Assembly (NCBI GenBank): GCA_030248225.1
Contig: JASANE010019199.1
Coordinates: forward strand, 1-64,000
Length of the DNA stretch: 64,000 nt
Source: Trileptium ribeirensis
Taxonomy: Eukaryota > Nematoda > Enoplea > Enoplida > Thoracostomopsidae
Reading direction: 5' to 3'
A program made the position numbers and the translations under genes. This document shows positions 1 to 13,315 of this stretch, piece after piece. Each line of letters begins with the position of its first letter. Position 1 is the stretch's first letter. The notes under the pieces are model-generated. The model searched no databases and was not told where the DNA came from. It saw nothing but the letters and a program-made list of their open reading frames with translations.

Positions 1-180
1 AGTATTTTATACAAAACTATTAATGAACTTTCATACAAAACGGCAAATAATGTTTTATACAAAACTGCAAACAGTATTTTATACAAAACTATTAATGAAA
101 TTATGGTGCGAATCGGTAAACGATAATTTTATACTAAACGGCAACTGGTACTCTTATGCAAAACGGCTAATGGTACTTTT
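1..180. repeat. Degenerate short tandem repeat at the left edge
   Basis: About seven diverged copies of a roughly 25-bp unit built around TTTATACAAAACGGCAAATG follow one another and fade out near 180. The copies differ by substitutions and small indels. The array probably continues to the left of the window. Confidence 0.6.
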
Positions 181-689
181 ATACCCCTGGCCGCGTGCCA
201 ACGCTTCCCACTACGGTTTTGGGTACGATGATCCTGAAATGCCCGTGACAGGGTCGGAACGACTCTGTTACATTTATAGCTATAGACATTTGTATGTTTT
301 AGCCAAATCCTAAACAATACCCATATTCCTATGCCATACCAGAAGTACGCGCCTGCAAAATATTTTGAGCCAGATGGTACTCGCACAAATTAGGACATTG
401 TCTACCACCACTAGGCCCGTCCCCGCGAATTTATAATTTTTTCAGCCCAAGGATCCCGCAAATTGCAAGCCTATATCGGAAGTATTAGAATTTTATGACT
501 TTACGATTATACATTACAAAAGCTTACTACTATACTAGCTTAAAATTTTTGACTCTTTGGCATCCACTGTCACTGCGATGAGTACATGACCGGGTTCTTG
601 AGGCATTATTTAGCTCATCTCCATACCTCCTAGTCAATCATTCAAAACTAAACCTTGCCGAAGTTTTGAGCAGTTGAGCATTTTCGCGT
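181..689. other. Unassigned sequence
   Basis: No coding exon, RNA gene or clear repeat was recognised. Open frames here are short and have no recognisable motifs. Confidence 0.4.
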
Positions 690-1140
690 GAGTCCGCTTT
701 AGCTGTGTATACCAGGGTTGTTCTTTTGTCAAGTCAGACAACCACCGTAAACGCGATGTTTCTTTATGTACCCGAACAAAAATTTGCAATACAGTAACGC
801 GGATATACTGTTTGCGGTCGCTATTTTGCGGTTTAGCATCGCATTTTTCTGACCGCGTACAAGTGAATCGCAATTACCAATTGCATTTTTTCTCGTATAC
901 TATAATACACAAATAGACCGCGAACATAGCTGTCCGATTCAGTATGTCATCTAGTGAAGACGAAAAATCATGCGAAATGTGAAAATATGAGCGCACGCAA
1001 ATACCGTTCGTACAACGGAAAGCTCTTCTTCCCCTTCAATAAAATGCGAATACCGATAGGAGAAATATGAACGAGAACTATTTATTTGTAACTTTGATAA
1101 AAGAACAACCACGGTGTACGCACCTAAGGTGAACTCGCAT
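690..1140. repeat. Dispersed repeat family A, copy 1
   Basis: This stretch matches 25550-26015 in the same orientation. Shared words include TGTTTGCGGTC, AATACCGAT and CGCACCTA in the same order and at similar spacing, with substitutions and small indels between. No open frame is shared by the two copies, so a non-autonomous element is more likely than a gene. Element ends were not resolved. Confidence 0.55.
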
Positions 1141-1489
1141 GTTTATCAACTCGTACTCTCGCCTCGTAATATATCTATAAACCTCGTAGTGACGGTATTC
1201 ACTACCAAGGTCTTTAAATATGCACTCCCTGAATGATGTATCTAGTCTTACTGTGTCTAAAACAAGAGAAGGCACATGATACAATTCGGCAGCTGCCACT
1301 AAAGAAGAAACGAAACACAGATTTTTATCAAAATCAACATCAACTGGCGCAAAAGTTATGTTTAATCATATGTGTGTACAAGCATATTCTAAATCTTAAT
1401 TTACCAACTGGCTTACATTTTCAAACATAACAACGTACAAGTGGTTAAGAACGCCAGTGTAACACGTAGAGTTGCGTGAGCTATAATGA

Positions 1490-1595
1490 GTTCCCACGGG
1501 TACCCAGTGCCCGCTGTTTACCCGCTGCCCGCGGGCCCTTATTTTGAGACCATACCCGGCCCGGACCGCGGGTACCCGTACCCCTGCATAGCTCT
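1490..1595. repeat. GC-rich imperfect inverted repeat
   Basis: A short GC-rich island in AT-rich surroundings. ACGGGTACCC near 1495 reads as GGGTACCCGT near 1570 on the opposite strand, with GCCCGCGGGC between. It could fold into an imperfect hairpin. It is similar in style, not in exact sequence, to the hairpin at 54.8 kb. Confidence 0.45.
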
Positions 1596-3049
1596 GTGCC
1601 GTACAGCTAGCTCCAGAATTTCTAGTTCGCAGCTTACCTATTTTTTCAAAATTTTCTGTTTTTTCTAATTTGCGTTATTAGAATGAGTTTAATATACATT
1701 AAAAATATGATCTCTTACTGCCTAGTCACCTGGTCCGAGCAACTTGGTAGCTGATAAAACTATTATGAGAAAGAAAAAGTGCAGATTGATGTTTGTGGTA
1801 CAGCTACAACCATAGGTGATATAGGTCTTATAGGTTATTAGAAAGAGTTAATTAATAAATTTTGATCTTTGTTTTCTCAGAAAGCATTCATAATGTGTCT
1901 TTTGTGCTATAAAAAACTCATGAATCAACTTTTCACACTTTTCGCCTGCTGCTAGAACATTATGTCATCAAAACATTTTCATGTTCTCAGCTCCGGAAAG
2001 ATAAAACAAATGTATCACAGTCTAAATGTGATCGTAACATTTCGGGTGATCCTTCAGTAGTAGACCGCTTGAGAAAGAAGTAAGATTAGACTATTGCTTA
2101 TGTTGAATACTTCAGACATCAAGAACGGTACGTGCCGGATTAATCTGGACGCTCAGGGTAACTTGGTTCTGTATAACTGGCGTGCTAACTAGTTTACGAC
2201 ATAGTGTTTTATTTCATTCGAATGTTTAAATTCAAAATACAATACGCAACTTTTCAAAATTCTAAAACAATGTAGCAGCATAATAGTTGTGACATAAATG
2301 TCGCAAGCGCGAGCAATTTGATTTTGAGTAATCCAACCGATAATTCGGCTCTTATTTTGACTTAAACAGAAATGTCACAGTGCTGTCTTTCAAACAGATA
2401 ATTTCTGCGTTGTAATACGTACCTGAAGCCAGTGCACTCCCGGTAGGTAGTCAGCATTACATGGTTTAAACAATTTTTCAAATACCAGAACTAATTCACC
2501 TAAAAGTCATTCAAATATCAGTCTGAAAACATTTTTATTCAAGAAATAAAGGTCGGGTGTACGTCGAAAGTGCACATCTTCAAATAAATGAAATCCAATC
2601 ATTTAATCCATGAATACATATCGTTCCACCACCGTAGCAGTTACACACAATTCCAATCGTGTTTTATTCAAATTCAAGTTGGTAAACTTGATTAAATCAT
2701 TTGCTTTAAGAAAAGACGCTTCAAGCCGCCAAAAGGTTAGAAACGTCTAGGGACATAGATGTATATATGAACAAATTGTTTACAATTCCGAGAAATAGAT
2801 TTTTAAACAAACTATAATATGCAGAATAGAATAAAACCAGGAATAATAAAGCAAGCGGTAAAGGCGAATATTCAAAGCGAACGCGGAAACCGACATCCCG
2901 ATAAAATAATATTCTTTGGAAGATTATCGACTCTACAGAAGCACTGTAATCATACAGATTTAATGCTAATTTAACTATTATAAATGCGTGGTATAGTAGA
3001 TGTCCGATTTAGACCAATCATTTTAACCCTTTACTTCATAAACCAGAGC
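1596..3049. other. Unassigned AT-rich sequence
   Basis: No supported gene. Open frames are short and broken on both strands, and no array or transposon motif was recognised. Confidence 0.4.
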
Positions 3050-3545
3050 TTATTTTGGACAACCTTGAACAAACATTTGTTTCAACGGCTGACTGAACCT
3101 GGATTGATTAGGCGTGAGTCTCGTGCACTAGCTGCTAGGAGCTGTTGCACGGTTCCTTAAGAACATCGCAAAGAGAACGAATAACAACGCACGCGCAAAC
3201 ACACGCTCAACGAGAAACACGGCAATCACATCGCCTCGCAGTGTACACTATGACGAATGTGTCAATTTACGAGCGGCAGCGTTAATCGAATGATGGTCTA
3301 ATTATTGATTAATTCTTTGTTTCTTAAATGAAAGCGTACTTTGAACAATCTTGAACCAACTTTTGCTCCTACGTATGATTGAACCAAGATGGAATGGGTA
3401 CGAGTCTTGTTCATTAGCCGCTAGATTATTTAGGAGCTGCTGCTCGGTTTCTCAATGGAACGGCAATCAACTCCACGCACAATGCACCGTGACAAACGTG
3501 TAAATTTACGAGCGACAGGATTAACTAATTAGTGATGACAAACAG
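3050..3545. repeat. Direct duplication, dispersed repeat family B
   Basis: Two diverged direct copies lie at about 3050-3300 and 3340-3545. Both carry, in order, an ACCTTGAAC/TCTTGAACC word, a GAGTC-plus-TAG segment, GGAGCTG with a following CGGTT, CGGCAATCA, and AATTTACGAGCG. An inverted fragment of the same family (GAGCAACAGCTCC) is at about 26.75 kb. Diverged copies indicate an old duplication. Confidence 0.5.
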
Positions 3546-3663
3546 TGCCAAAGCGGATAAATTAGCGCTCAGTAACTTTTGTAAAGTTGAGAATTGAGTT
3601 GTGCTTAAATTCCCATAATAACATTGATATAAGGTAATCTTCAGCACAATATTAGAACTGTGG

Positions 3664-3897
3664 AACCTCCAAGGACCAAGAAGGCGAAAATATTTCAAAT
3701 TTATGAAATAGTAATTCTTTGCATTTTTTCATCTTGTAGACTTGGTACGCAATTAAAATTTTGCATAATTCTTTAATTTTTACCTCCAAGGACCAAGAAG
3801 GCGAAAAAATTTCAAATTTATAAAATAGTAATTCTTTCCATTTTTTCATGTTGTAGACTTGGTACGCAATTAAAAGTTTGCATAATTTGATGCGTAG
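3664..3897. repeat. Two tandem copies of a 117-bp unit
   Basis: CCTCCAAGGACCAAGAAGGC begins at 3666 and again at 3783, followed by closely matching sequence. A minus-strand open frame of 100 codons crosses both copies and owes its internally repeated peptide to the duplication. Confidence 0.7.
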
Positions 3898-4130
3898 TCC
3901 CGGAAATATAATTGCTTTCATCGCATTCAGCAACCCTATACCTATTGTAACCATGTTCCCATAACTAAATTTAATTAAAAATATTGGAAAATTTGATTTT
4001 TGGTCCCAGAATTTACCATTTTAGCCGACTGCGTCGCATTAAAAAAAGCTTCACAGCACACTCAATCTAATGAGTTTTTGCTTAATTTAACGCTTGTTGA
4101 GAAAACACTTTCAGTCATTTTATATATACA

Positions 4131-5658
4131 TTAAACTCAGTTAAAGCAACAGAATATGCGCTAGACCTTCTTCAGTCCAGCGGTCATAAAAGCATTTATG
4201 TTACAGCATTCGTATACCTGTTTAAAGTTACGTCTAGCAGGTACAAAAAGTGAAATATGTAAATAGGTTATAGAAATGCCGAGGCAGTGTTATTTTAGCA
4301 GTTTAGCCGTTGAACAGTAACCCTTTTTATTTACGAATTAATTGGTAAATAATGCCAAGCTAAAGCCAGCACTTTAAATCGAACTCGAATTGTATCAACG
4401 AAAGCTACATATACAAACCACTGAGGTATGAAGGCGCTGATGCCTTCAACAACCTTCACATAGCAAGCAAATAAAAACATATATACATTAAACTCAGTTA
4501 AAGCAACAAAATATGCGCTAGACCTTCTTCAGTCCAGCGGTCATAAAAGCATTTAGGTTACAGCATTCGTATACCTGTTTAAAGTTACGTCTAGCAGGTA
4601 CAAAAAGTAAAATATGTAAATAGGTTATAGAAATGCCGAGGCAGTGTTATTTTAGCAGTTTAGCCGTTGAACAGTAACCCTTTTTATTTACGAATTAATT
4701 GGTAAATAATGCCAAGCTAAAGCCAGCACTTTGAATCGAACTCGAATTGTATCAACGAAAGCTACATATACAAACCACTCAGGTATGAAGGCGCTGATGC
4801 CTTCAACAACCCTCACATAGCAAGCAAATAAAAACATATATACATTAAACTCAGTTAAAGCAACAGAATATGCGCTAGACCTTCTTCAGTCCAGCGGTCA
4901 TAAAAGCATTTAGGTTACAGCATTCGTATACCTGTTTAAAGTTACGTCTAGCAGGTACAAAAAGTAAAATATGTAAATAGGCTATTGAAATGCTGAGGCA
5001 GTGTTATTTTAGCAGTTTAGCCGTTGAACAGTAACCCTTTTTATTTCCGAATTAATTGCTACATAATGCCAAGCTAAAGCCAGCACTTTGAATGGAACTC
5101 GAATTGTATCAACGAAATCTACATATGCAAACCACTGAGGTATGAAGGAGCTGATGCCTTCAACAACCCTCACATAGCAAGCAAATAAAAACATATATAC
5201 ATTAAACTCAGTTAAAGCAACAGAATATGCGCTAGACCTTCTTCAGTCCAGCGGTCATAAAGGCATTTAGGTTACAGCATTCGTATACCTGTTTAAAGTT
5301 ACGTCTAGCAGGTACAAAAAGTAAAATATGTAAATAGGTTATAGAAATGCTGAGGCAGTGTTATTTTAGCAGTTTAGCTGTTGAACAGTAACCCTTTTTA
5401 TTTACGAATTAATTGGTAAATAATGCCAAGCTAAAGCCAGCACTTTGAATCGAACTCGAATTGTATCAACGAAAGCTACATATGCAAACCACTGAGGTAT
5501 GAAGGAGCTGATGCCTTCAACAACCCTCACATAGCAAGCAAATAAAAACATATATACATTAAACTCAGTTAAAGCAACAGAATATGCGCTAGACCTTCTT
5601 CAGTCCAGCGGTCATAAAAGCATTTACGTTACAGCATTCGTATACCTGTTTAAAGTTA
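4131..5658. repeat. Tandem array, 357-bp unit, about 4.3 copies
   Basis: TTAAACTCAGTTAAAGCAAC starts at 4131, 4488, 4845, 5202 and 5559, an exact 357-bp period each time. Copies differ at only a few positions, such as CTGAGG versus CTCAGG and AAAAGC versus AAGGC. The last copy is cut off near 5658. Frames are closed within each unit, so it is not coding. Constant length and low divergence suggest recent expansion or homogenisation. Confidence 0.92.
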
Positions 5659-5993
5659 CACCAAACCACATTATGCAGGCGATATCGTTTGTGATACTTT
5701 TAAGGAATAATCCTGAGAATTATTGGATACTTATTAATTCTACATTGTGTTGTTGCGACAGCGAAAAACTCGAAACTACCCAAAGCCTTCTTTATCCGGA
5801 GTTACATCTGATTAACATGTTCGTATCGAGTATTGATTTTTTAACTAAGAGTTTACAAAAATGTTTTGTTTTTTCTAGCTAATATTTTCACTGCCTAGCG
5901 TATATATTTTGAATTATACTCAATATTTAAAGCTGTAAGCCAACGATATATTATATTTTTTCATAAAATTGCCTGATTTCAAAATTGTGTATT
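5659..5993. other. Spacer between two tandem arrays
   Basis: About 330 bp of unique-looking sequence separates the 357-bp array from the 103-bp satellite. A 69-codon plus-strand open frame (5673-5882) shows no recognisable domain and is not called as a gene. Confidence 0.4.
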
Positions 5994-8900
5994 TCAACAA
6001 TTTTGATCAACGTATTAAATTCAAACCTCACGTATCCGGGAATATTTTTTATTTGTGCAAGAGCAATACTAAATATGTGCGCTAGAGTTATTGTGAACAA
6101 CAATTTTGATCAACCTATTAAATTCAAACATCACGCATCCGGGAATATTTTTTTATTTGTGCAAGAGCAATACTAAATATGTGCGCTAGAGCTATTGTGA
6201 ACAACAATTTTGATCAACGTATTAAATTCAAACATCACGTATCCGGGAATATTTTTTATTTGTGCAAGAGCAATACTAAATATGTGCGCTAGAGCTATTG
6301 TGAACAACAATTTTGATCAACGTATTAAATTCAAACATCACGTATCCAGGAATATTTTTTATTTGTGCAAGAGCAATACTAAATATGTGCGCTAGAGCTA
6401 TTGTGAACAACAATTTTGATCAACTTATTAAATTCAAACATCACGTATCCGGGAATATTTTTTATTTGTGCAAGAGCAATACTAAATATGTGCGCTAGAG
6501 CTATTGTGAACAACAATTTTGATCAACGTATTAAATTCAAACATCACGTATCCGGGAATATTTTTTATTTGTGCAAGAGCAATACTAAATATGTGCGCTA
6601 GAGCTCTTGTGAACAACAATTTTGATCAACGTATTAAATTCAAACATCACGTATCCGGGAATATTTTTTATTTGTGCAAGAGCAATACTAAATATGTGCG
6701 CTAGAGCTATTGTGAACAACAATTTTGATCAACGTATTAAATTCAAACATCACGTATCCGGGAATATTTTTATTTGTGCAAGAGCAATACTAAATATGTG
6801 CGCTAGAGCTATTGTGAACAACAATTTTGATCAACGTATTAAATTCAAACATCACGTATCCGGGAATATTTTTTATTTGTGCAAGAGCAATACTAAATAT
6901 GTGCGCTAGAGCTATTGTGAACAACAATTTTGATCAACGTATTAAATTCAAACATCACGTATCCAGGAATATTTTTTATTTGTGCAAGAGCAATACTAAA
7001 TATGTGCGCTAGAGCTATTGTGAACAACAATTTTGATCAACGTATTAAATTCAAACATCACGTATCCGGGAATATTTTTATTTGTGCAAGAGCAATACTA
7101 AATATGTGCGCTAGAGCTATTGTGAACAACAATTTTGATCAACGTATTAAATTCAAACATCACGTATCCGGAAATATTTTTTATTTGTGCAAGAGCAATA
7201 CTAAATATGTGCGCTAGAGCTCTTGTGAACAACAATTTTGATCAACGTATTAAATTCAAACATCACGTATCCGGGATTATTTTTTATTTGTGCAAGAGCA
7301 ATACTAAATATGTGCGCTAGAGCTATTGTGAACAACAATTTTGATCAACGTATTAAATTCAAACATCACGTATCCGGGAATATTTTTATTTGTGCAAGAG
7401 CAATACTAAATATGTGCGCTAGAGCTATTGTGAACAACAATTTTGATCAACGTATTAAATTCAAACATCACGTATCCGGGAATATTTTTTATTTGTGCAA
7501 GAGCAATACTAAATATGTGCGCTAGAGTTATTGTGAACAACATTTTCGATCAACGTATTAAATTCAAACATCACGTATCCGGGTATATTTTTTATTTGTG
7601 CAAGAGCAATACTAAATATGTGCGCTAGAGCTATTGTGAACAACAATTTTGATCAACGAATTAAATTCAAACATCACGTATCCGGGAATATTGTTTATTT
7701 GTGCAAGAGCAATACTAAATATGTGCGCTAGAGCTCTTGTGAACAACAATTTCGATCAACGTATTAAATTCAAACATCACGTATCCGGGAATATTTTTTA
7801 TTTGTGCAAGAGCAATACTAAATATGTGCGCTAGAACTATTGTGAACAACAATTTTGATCAACGTATTAAATTCAAACATCACGTATCCGGGAATATTTT
7901 TATTTGTGCAAGAGCAATACTAAATATGTGCGCTAGAGCTATTGTGAACAACAATTTTGATCAACGTATTAAATTCAAACATCACGTATCCGGGAATATT
8001 TTTTATTTGTGCAAGAGCAATACTAAATATGTGCGCTAGAGCTATTGTGAACAACAATTTTGATCAACGTATTAAATTCAAACATCACGTATCCGGGAAT
8101 ATTTTTTATTTGTGCAAGAGCAATACTAAATATGTGCGCTAGAGCTATTGTGAACAACAATTTCGATCAACGTATTAAATTCAAACATCACGTATCCGGG
8201 AATATTTTTTATTTGTTGCAAGAGCAATGCTAAATATGTGCGCTAGAGTTATTGTGAACAACAATTTTGATCAACGTATTAAATTCAAACATCACGTATC
8301 CGGGAATATTTTTATTTATGCAAGAGCAATACTAAATATGTGCGCTAGAGCTATTTGTGAACAACAATTTTGATCAACGTATTAAATTCAAACATCACGT
8401 ATCCGGGAATATTTTTTATTTGTTTAAGAGCAATACTAAATATGTGCGCTAGAGCTCTTGTGAACAACAATTTTGATCAACGTATTAAATTCAAACATCA
8501 CGTATCCGGGAATATTTTTTATTTGTGCAAGAGCAATACTAAATATGTGCGCTAGAGCTATTGTGAACAACAATTTTGATCAACGTATTAAATTCAAACA
8601 TCACGTATCCGGGAATATTTTTATTTGTGCAAGAGCAATACTAAATATGTGCGCTAGAGCTATTGTGAACAACAATTTTGATCAACGTATTAAATTCAAA
8701 CATCACGTATCCGGGAATATTTTTTATTTGTGCAAGAGCAATACTAAATATGTGCGCTAGAGCTATTGTGAACAACAATTTCGATCAACGTATTAAATTC
8801 AAACATCACGTATCCGGGAATATTTTTTATTTGTGCAAGAGCAATACTAAATATGTGCGCTAGAGCTATTGTGAACAACAATTTTGATCAACGTATTAAA

Positions 8901-10410
8901 TTCAAACATCACGTATTCTGGAATATTGTTTATTTGTGCAAGAGCAATACTAAATATGTGCGCTAGAGCTCTTGTGAACAACAATTTTGATCAACGTATT
9001 AAATTCAAACATCACGTATACGGGAATATTTTTTATTTGTGCAAGAGCAATACTAAATATGTGCGCTAGAGCTATTGTGAACAACAATTTTGATCAACGT
9101 ATTAAATTCAAACATCACGTATCCGGAAATATTTTTTATTTTTGCAAGAGCAATACCAAATATGTGCGCTAGAGCTATTGTGAACAACAATTTTGATCAA
9201 CGTATTAAATTCAAACATCACGTATCCGGGAATATTTTTTATTTGTGCAAGAGCAATACTAAATATGTGCGCTAGAGCTATTGTGAACAACAATTTTGAT
9301 CAACGTATTAAATTCAAACATCACGTATCCGGAAATATTTTTTATTTTTGCAAGAGCAATACCAAATATGTGCGCTAGAGCTCTTGTGAACAACAATTTT
9401 GATCAACGTATTAAATTCAAACATCACGTATCCGGGAATATTTTTTATTTGTGCAAGAGCAATACTAAATATGTGCGCTAGAGCTATTGTGAACAACAAT
9501 TTTGATCAACGTATTAAATTCAAACATCACGTATCCGGGAATATTTTTTATTTGTGCAAGAGCAATACTAAATATGTGCGCTTGAGCTATTGTGAACAAC
9601 AATTTTGATCAACGTATTAAATTCAAACATCACGTATCCGGGAATATTTTTTATTTGTGCAAGAGCAATACTAAATATGTGCGCTAGAGCTATTGTGAAC
9701 AACAATTTCGATCAACGTATTAAATTCAAACATCACGTATCCGGGAATATTTTTTATTTGTGCAAGAGCAATACTAAATATGTGCGCTAGAGCGATTGTG
9801 AACAACAATTTGATTCAACGTATTAAATTCAAACATCACGTATCCGGGAATATTTTTTATTTGTGCAAGAGCAATACTAAATATGTGCGCTAGAGCTATT
9901 GTGAACAACAATTTTGATCAACGTATTAAATTCAAACATCACGTATCCGGGAATATTTTTTATTTGTGCAAGAGCAATACTAAATATGTGCGCTAGAGCT
10001 CTTGTGAACAACAATTTTGATCAACGTATTAAATTCAAACATCACGTATCCGGGAATATTTTTTATTTGTGCAAGAGCAATACTAAATATGTGCGCTAGA
10101 GCTATTGTGAACAACAATTTTGATCAACGTATTAAATTCAAACATCACGTATCCGGGAATATTTTTTATTTGTGCAAGAGCAATACGAAATATGTGCGCT
10201 AGAGCTATTGTGAACAACAATTTTGATCAACGTATTAAATTCAAACATCACGTATCCGAGAATATTTTTTATTTGTGCAAGAGCAATACTAAATATGTGC
10301 GCTAGAGCTATTGTGAACAACAATTTTGATCAACGTATTAAATTCAAACATCACGTATCCGGGAATATTTTTTATTTGTGCAAGAGCAATACTAAATATG
10401 TGCGCTAGAG
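5994..10410. repeat. Satellite array, 103-bp unit, 43 copies
   Basis: The core TTTTGATCAACG recurs from 6001 to 10324. 42 steps cover 4323 bp; 42 x 103 is 4326, and the difference is explained by six 102-bp units (one T fewer in the T run, near 6766, 7074, 7384, 7894, 8304 and 8607) and three single-base gains (near 6145, 8215 and 8355). Most units are nearly identical. Seven units start GAGCTCTTG instead of GAGCTATTG, and in the first four of these the next unit is a 102-bp one, hinting at higher-order units. Because 103 is not a multiple of 3, the many 61-codon open frames are artefacts of the repeat, each closed by the TAG in CGCTAGAGC. Confidence 0.97.
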
Positions 10411-12894
10411 CATATGAAAATTTGACCAATGTAGTTTTACAAAACAAATCTTAACCAATTTTTATCTAGGACTAGAAATATTACAACTGTGACAACAAAT
10501 GCAGCGTATTTTATATGTAATTGTTCACATTGAAATTTCTGGACAGTTCGGCTGGGGAGGGGGGTGCGCTCAACACGCGCCCATTCTTTTGAATAACGAA
10601 TTACTTAAACATAATTAAAAAAGAAACTTTTATTTAACTAAAAATTAACAAATTGAATGTCTTGTTTGACTAATAAAGTATTCAGTTAAGACTTAGCCAA
10701 CAACAAAATTTCACAGTGTCGACCTCGATGAGTTTACCGATACTACTATAATTCTTTACGACTGGAATTTAACTAATAAATCCCCGATGCAATCAAGTTG
10801 TCAGCCTCAAGAGTATCTGGCATATGTCCCACGTTACTTCTATGTTCAGCTGAGTTCCCATCAACATTGTTCACGGGTAAACGTATGTTTAGAGGAAATA
10901 TTAACTGGCAGTGCAACCGCAAAACTGAGTGTGTCATAGTCCCCAAATATAACCCTGGCAACATCCTGCTTTACGTTTTTTGCATTGTTCATTTATATAA
11001 TATACCTGGTGTAGTTCGCTGTTAGTGATTTTAATCATATTATTAATTGTACATATATAATCAAGTTCTGAATATTAATACTATTTGTTTATCCGTAAAG
11101 TCTGACTCCAAAAAAAACAAGCTCAGAAAGTATTTATTAATTGAAAATATTTTGGGGGAACGTTGGTAACCCAAAAAATCGAAAAAAATCAAATAAAAAA
11201 GGGCAAAATGGAAAATTTCTGAGCCGACTCGTCGAGTTGAGTTCATACTCGAACAGATTTTCGCTATAGCTTCAAAATTAATCATTTTCGGGCAGAGAGC
11301 TATAACCGAAAAGACCCAACATTTTTACCATTGTAAAATTGCTATATGAAACATATAGTCAAAATACATATAAATATCTCACTTATATGGTGGTATGTTT
11401 TAAAATTTATATTATGGTTTAAGCGTTAAAAAACTGACCGTGCCTAATTGTGAAATATTAATCAGAATTTCAGACATATTGCTAAGTAGTTTGCAAAAAA
11501 AATATCTGAAACTTTAGAAACTTTATCACTGAATTCTTTCTATCTATTTTATTTTGATTTTAAATATTACGCTAACTTTGAATTTGCTAAAAAACGCGAT
11601 TGTGCAAACATTACATAGGTGACCGCATGAGGCTAGAGGGTTACCACAAATTAGGGAAAATTTAGAGAAAATTGGCGCAAATGTGAACTAAAACCGGTGA
11701 AAATTTTAAAATGTCGGGAAAGTTTTATTGAAATAACAGAAAATGCGAGTTACTACAAATTTATTTTGTTTTTTATTCTGCTGTGTAATGTATATATTGC
11801 TTGATTATTATGATTACGTGCATATAAAATTTTGTATGTGTTCTGCAGTATGTGTCATGAACATGTTACTGTGTGCGATGTTGTAATTAGGTTTAGACTG
11901 CAGTGTTCTGTTGTCGATTGTGGTATGCTGTATAACCTAGATGTATGTGGTTGTACTATTTTGTTGCGTATGTAATAATTCATATTATGTGAATTGTGCA
12001 TGTACCAAACTCTAAAACTACAGTTGTTATAATTTGGAAAAAAAATTTGGTTTATAATAGCGTAAAAAATAGCAACAGCATAAATTGGGACATAATGAAC
12101 AGGTGGAAGATCGTAGCAAAATGGGTTTTCGATGCCAAACTTTAACTTCGTTTCAAAATTAGTTATAGTTGACCCACCCGTCCAGGAATTATGGTAGACA
12201 CCCTCTCGGATAATTTTAAAAATATATTGAATGAATTTTTTTAATTTTATCAAAATATTGCACTTACAGAGAGTATAATATAAATTTTTGCGGGTTAGAG
12301 CACCAGTTTGGAAACTTATCGCACTTGATTGTAGCTGCTGGGTGCCTTGGACTGTTACATTTACATTTAATGCGGACATTTTAACGTATGTATGCTGAAT
12401 TGTCGTGGTTTTGAATTAGGGACTCCACGAATTTTATAAAATATAGATAGATACTTAATGCAACAAAAATAAAATAGTTAGGGAACGAATTTTACAATTC
12501 CAAAATTTTCTAGCAGCTTGGCAGCGGTTATATTAAAATCAAATGTATTCCGTAGATTTGAGAGCAAAATTTAGTGGTTTCTTAGGAATGGGTATATAAA
12601 AGCATAATATTAAGCGGTTTTGCAGTTAGTTCGAGATCACGTAGGTCACATATTTATGATACTGACAATAGGAAGTATATTGCGGAGGTAGCAGTCAAAT
12701 ATGGTAGATCATGCCTCTTCGATCCTCAAAATTTTTTTACATGGCGCTAGTATGGGAAACACTGTTTATTTATCACGGCCTTGATAGATCTTGTCAAGTT
12801 ACTATAGGCTGACGATCTTGGATTATTTCGTATTTCATGCATCTGTACTTCGCCGTGATGACATTAAAATTCTATTTATTTCTAAAACTCTATT
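10411..12894. other. Unassigned AT-rich sequence
   Basis: No supported gene. The longest open frame is minus-strand 11855-12379 (174 codons), rich in Ile, Tyr, Asn and Phe as expected of chance AT-rich frames, and without recognised motif or splice context. Confidence 0.4.
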
Positions 12895-13315
12895 CGTGCT
12901 TTTTAGCAAATTATATTCAATTAATACTATACATTTATGATTTTGTTTTCAACTGGTCCTAAATTCAAATAACAAGCGACTCCGTGAAATAAATCATATA
13001 AAAATCTTAACATATGTCGATCCAAAAAAAAGTTTCGTGCTTTTTAGCAAATTATATTCAATTAATACTATACATTTATGATTTTGTTTTCAACTGGTCC
13101 TAAATTCAAATAACAAGCACTCCGTGAAATAAATCATATAAAAATCTTAACATATGTCGATCCAAAAAAATGTTTCGTGCTTTTTAGCAAATTATATTCA
13201 ATTAATACTATACATTTATGATTTTGTTTTCAACTGGTCCTAAATTCAAATAACAAGCGACTCCGTGAAATAAATCTTATAAAAAATCTTAACATATGTC
13301 GATCCAAAAAAAGTT
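12895..13315. repeat. Tandem array, about 141-bp unit, 3 copies
   Basis: CGTGCTTTTTAGCAAATTAT begins at 12895, 13036 and 13176. The three units are almost identical and differ by single-base indels. No open frame runs through the array. Confidence 0.9.

Noticed and set aside
3652..3954. 100-codon minus-strand frame with an internal repeat
   Set aside because: The repeat in the peptide comes from the 117-bp tandem duplication, and there is no recognisable domain.
5994..10410. Serial 61- to 95-codon open frames on both strands, and a CRISPR-like look
   Set aside because: The repeat is directly continuous with no unique spacers. Its period of 103 shifts frame at each unit and every frame is closed by the repeat's own stop, so the frames are by-products.
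11855..12379. 174-codon minus-strand frame
   Set aside because: Composition (Ile, Tyr, Asn, Phe, Ser) is what AT-rich DNA gives by chance. No motif, no splice context and no start-region support.
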